From Cladopsammia gracilis (taxonomy: Eukaryota > Cnidaria > Anthozoa > Scleractinia > Dendrophylliidae): a stretch of 64,000 nt of DNA. The notes beneath the pieces were generated by a model. It saw nothing but the letters and a program-made list of their open reading frames with translations. It was not told where the DNA came from and searched no databases. The DNA lies in contig JAJGOT010000456.1 in assembly GCA_022457155.1 (NCBI GenBank), positions 436,501-500,500 of the forward strand, in the 5' to 3' direction. Below, one piece after another: positions 60,951-64,000 of the stretch; positions within the stretch are counted from its first letter, which is position 1; each line of letters opens with the position of its first letter. The position numbers and the translations under genes are program-made.

Positions 60951-63349
60951 CTTCTTGATATCCATGCCCTTGACCTTCAACATAACGGATTCTTGCTGTT
61001 CCTCGACTGATGGCATTTGAGGGATGGGTACTGTTGTCGACTCGGTTGAATTGCTTGTGGCAGTGATTGGCTGTGTAGTTTGATGGTCGGGGCCAGTTGT
61101 CGGCACAGTTGAATTGCTTGTGGCAGTGGTTGGTTGTGTCGTTTGATGGTCGGGGCCAGTTGTCGGCACAGTTGAATTGCTTGTGGCAGTGCTTGGTTGT
61201 GCTGTTTGATGGTCGGGGCCAGTTGTCGGCAAAGTTGAATTGCTTATGGCAGTGCTTGGCTCTTTCGTTTGATGTTCGGGGCCAGTTGTCGGCACAGTTG
61301 AATTGCTTATGGCAGTGCTTGGCTCTTTCGTTTGATGTTCGGGGCCAGTTGTCGGCACTGTTGAATAGCTTGTGGCAGTGCTTGGCTGTGTCGTTTGATG
61401 GTTGGGGCCAGTTGTCGGCACAGTTGAATTGCTTGTGGAATTGCTTGTGGCAGTGGTTGGCTGTGTCGTTTGAGGGTCGGGGCCAGAGCTTGGTTGCGCC
61501 GTTGGAAGTATGTCTTAAAAACAGAAAAAAAATAAATATATAATATTCCTGAGCACTTCCAATCTGGCAAGTATGACGACGCCTTTTCCTGCGTTCTACT
61601 TCTTTTTTTTTCACTCTTTGTTTTAGCTTTATTTGCTCAAATCGCTGCTCGCAAAGGCATGAAGCGCCCAAAGCGTGAATTCTCGCGCGTGTCTACTAGC
61701 GAATGTTTATATACCGTAAAATCACTTCTTCCTCGTCCTCGCTCCCGCTTACAAGTGTTAACTGCGGATTATAATGGTTTTCGCCCAGTTTACTGCTTTG
61801 CTGGCTGTGGCTGATACAATGGGTAATTTTTCGACGTTAAAGGATTATCAAAAGCTTGAAACTTAATTAACATCAAGAATAACTAAAATTAACCTTACGT
61901 TGTTTCGTATTCACGAGATGGCCCTAAGAGTCCTTTGATTTCTTCTGTCAACTAAAAATTTTGACTGGTCGTGTTTAGCCATATGCTGTCTTTCCATTTT
62001 GTGCAATTTACTATTATAAGGCTAATATTTCGAGAGAATATGACGGGAAGAATATGAAGAAAGTAATCTATAACAGGGACCGCGGAGGGGGAGGGGCTGG
62101 TAGGGCCGCGGCCCCACCACTTTTTTGCGAATCAAATCAAATGCTTTTATTCCTTTTTTCGATTTTCAATATGAAAAAATTATTTTCAAATGTCAGCCCA
62201 CTTTTCACTTTGCTCCGCGGTCCCTGTATAATCCTGTGTTCTGCCATTCTTATCAACTATTGTTTTCAGCGCCGCCTCTCCACTGTTGCAATCAAAGCCG
62301 CAACCAGGTTTTCAAGCACTTAATTGATGGTGAAAGAGAAATAAGAAGGCCAAGTAATGTGAAAAAAAGAACTTAGCATTAGATTGTTACCTATACGGTA
62401 ATCTGTTTACCTGTACAGAAGCCACATGACCGTCGACAATAACGCACCGACCAGTTAAAGTTAGAGTTACAGAAATCGTGTGAGAGATAAGGACAAGCAA
62501 TTGCGATATCAGAACATCCAGCTGTAAATACAAAGATATATTAGCCACATGGTTAGTAGATGTTTACAGACTAATTATTGGACATAAAAAGGTGCGAAAA
62601 TATTTAACAAATATGATATTATACGTTCAATTCTCAAAAACTGGCTATAAAAACTTTCATCACTACAGTGGAACCACTATCAAGCGGACTTCATCGGGAC
62701 CAGGATAAAATGTCCGCTTAAAACAGATGTCTCTTTAATAGAGTTATGACTATATTCAAATCTCCATGATTATTAATAAAGTATAAGTACATAGATACAC
62801 TTACTATAGTCAGAGAATCCTTGTCTTAATTCAATTAGATCACTTAACTTCTGTGTTTTTATTCATTTTTATGTGCAATCTGCAAGGCTTTTCAATAGTA
62901 TAAGGTTTTTGATTTTGTAGATATTTGTATTTTTCATGTACTTGTTTTGCCCCGCCCCGATTAGCTTTCCAGCTATTTGCAGGGCAAACAAATCAGTCAA
63001 CTCTTTCATTATTATACTAAGAATACATTGTTGTTGTTGTTTCTTGTTGAATAAATTGTTGTTGGTGTTGTTGTTAGAGTTCATAATAATAAATATTTTA
63101 TGAGCATTGTGCCGGCCGGGATCAATTAAATTGTCCCCTTGATTGAGGTGTCCCAAAGTTGAGGTTCCACTGTACCAAAATTGACAATCTGTATCAGGTT
63201 AGGATAGGCCATCGTGGCAATGCATATCTACATACCTCCACAGAAGCCACACGTCTTCGCGCAAAGCTTCCTAGTTAAGTTAAAGTTGTTTATACAGAAA
63301 CTTCCATGAGCAAATGCTAAACAGAACAGTCCATCTTGATCTGAACAGC
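58452..63349 (-). CDS. ShK-mucin type I membrane protein, 5' end outside window
   Basis: Seven exons join in phase: 63,349-63,236; 62,521-62,411; 61,513-60,951; 60,692-60,592; 60,151-59,752; 59,415-59,315; 58,860-58,452 (TGA). About 599 residues are visible. Exons 1-2 each encode one ShK domain with six cysteines ending CGFC. Exon 3 encodes seven imperfect 21-residue Thr/Ser/Pro repeats (TTGPDHQTTQP type), most with an N-S-T sequon, so a glycosylated stalk. Exons 4-5 and 6-7 are duplicates of one module: W-D-x2-MENSFKREVA...EYCSKE, then SSRRRRSSE (furin-type site), MTFTYDMVHI and ITLLAFYLHLPQGLSG. The last exon ends with a hydrophobic transmembrane helix and a short basic tail. ShK domains occur in channel-blocking toxins and in many secreted enzymes. 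No known family fits the whole; surface or secreted-matrix function is inferred. Confidence 0.85.
61030..61500 (-). repeat. 63-bp coding minisatellite (mucin-like)
   Basis: About seven units of 63 bp, each encoding 21 residues, in exon 3 of the ShK-mucin gene. Open frames on the opposite strand here are by-products. Confidence 0.9.
62073..62227. mobile_element. 155-bp MITE in an intron
   Basis: ACAGGGACCGCGGAG and inverse at the ends. It lies between exons 2 and 3 of the ShK-mucin gene. Confidence 0.75.
62676..63172. mobile_element. 497-bp pogo/mariner-type MITE in an intron
   Basis: CAGTGGAACCACTATCAAGC at the left and GTTGAGGTTCCACTG at the right, with TA on both sides (62,674-62,675 and 63,173-63,174). 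It lies between the two ShK exons. Its left tip resembles that of the 19,225 element. Confidence 0.8.
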
Positions 63350-64000
63350 CTGCGTAAAACAAATAGCAAAACCTTTAAAAAATTATAAGCGATCAATCAA
63401 TCAAGTGTACAGCTATTATAAGTAACCTTGTCGGATCAAAGCTTCAAGTCAACACTATAAGACAACAAGGTGGTATTTTTGAATTGTTTTGTTTAGAGAA
63501 TGTCTGGTTTTCACTAGCGTCATACGTAAGCATAAGCATAAGAGAATGAAGCACAACAGCACTTACATATATGTCCAGTGAAAGAAGGCCCGACATATGT
63601 CAACGTTCGTTTGCTTATGTCAACGTTTGTTTTCACTGGACGCAAATTCTTCTGCTTCTGCTTATGCATCCGCTTATGCATCCGCTTATGCATCCGCTTA
63701 TGCTTACGCTTATGCTTATGACGTTACACTCTCGTTCATGAAAACCAGGCTGAAGAGCAAAAGATCAGCACGTGCACCTGCTAATCTGTGCGATCTCTAG
63801 TGACATAAGCAAAAGCATAAAGCCTGGTTTTCACTTAAACATTAGCAGAAGCATTTACGTGCCTAAGCATAAGTGTAAACAATGAGACACCTTATTACTT
63901 ATGCGCAGCGGCATGAGTTATAAAATGGCCTCCGTTTTTCGTTTTTTTTCCTTTTTTGTGTCACGATTTTGCATGCAAATTTCTGCACGCATATTTAAAA
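63350..64000. other. Intron of the ShK-mucin gene up to the window edge
   Basis: No further exon was identified. It holds a fold-back element and a second partial copy starting about 63,822. The signal peptide and any further domains must lie beyond the window. Confidence 0.5.
63504..63748. mobile_element. Fold-back MITE (CTGGTTTTCACTAGCG)
   Basis: CTGGTTTTCACT at the left and ATGAAAACCAG at the right enclose inverted 'cgtaagcataag' motifs and a 'gcatccgcttat' repeat. The Ala/Tyr-repeat open frame is a by-product. Confidence 0.75.

Noticed and set aside
61097..61543. Plus-strand frame with LSAQLNCLWQ repeats
   Set aside because: Antisense of the mucin-like repeat; the minus strand has phased exons and splice sites.

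Overview
This is anthozoan (cnidarian) nuclear DNA, most likely from a stony coral. That assignment is inferred from content: AT-rich sequence with spliced genes, a single-exon TPR-CHAT gene of the TTC28-like kind that corals carry in many copies, cysteine-rich secreted domains (Kunitz, ShK), a tRNA-derived SINE, dense short inverted-repeat transposons and a Polinton/Maverick virus-like transposon. No species name can be read from the sequence alone.

Layout. 1-8.5 kb holds repeats only: a dispersed repeat with a 34-bp minisatellite, a Mutator-type element with a 9-bp target duplication, a SINE with a MITE nested in it, and microsatellites. 8.6-13 kb is a minus-strand TPR-CHAT gene with about 21 TPR units that are still 120-bp DNA repeats. 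13-21.7 kb is MITE-rich intergenic DNA; it includes three diverged copies of the sequence that becomes the 5' flank of a small secreted Kunitz gene (21.79-23.16 kb, two exons, plus strand). An 85-bp minisatellite follows its stop codon. 24.4-29.3 kb holds a decayed, intron-containing SETD6-like methyltransferase gene on the minus strand. 30-39 kb has no genes but contains a segmental duplication; one copy carries a 1,650-bp near-perfect palindrome in a TTAA site whose empty version survives in the other copy. 39.3-48 kb is a second copy of the opening repeat family, a 66-bp satellite and several fold-back elements, with two weak candidate exons.

48,156-58,251 is a complete-ended but internally deleted Polinton: 6-bp target duplication TTCCGC, termini starting AGTAGTGG, inverted repeats of about 0.76 kb. 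It keeps remnants of the integrase (with chromodomain), a zinc-ribbon/phospholipase A2-like protein, an adenain-like protease, the minor capsid (penton) protein, several small Polinton proteins and the start of the protein-primed polymerase region. No major capsid, packaging ATPase or polymerase catalytic core was recognised. Nonsense changes, frameshifts and two MITE insertions show that it is dead.

58.4-63.35 kb is a minus-strand multi-exon gene that runs off the right edge. It encodes two ShK domains, a mucin-like repeat with N-glycosylation sequons, two copies of an unrecognised extracellular module with a tetra-arginine (furin-type) site, one transmembrane helix and a short tail. This appears to be the most novel gene in the window. 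The Polinton sits about 20 bp beyond its AATAAA signal.
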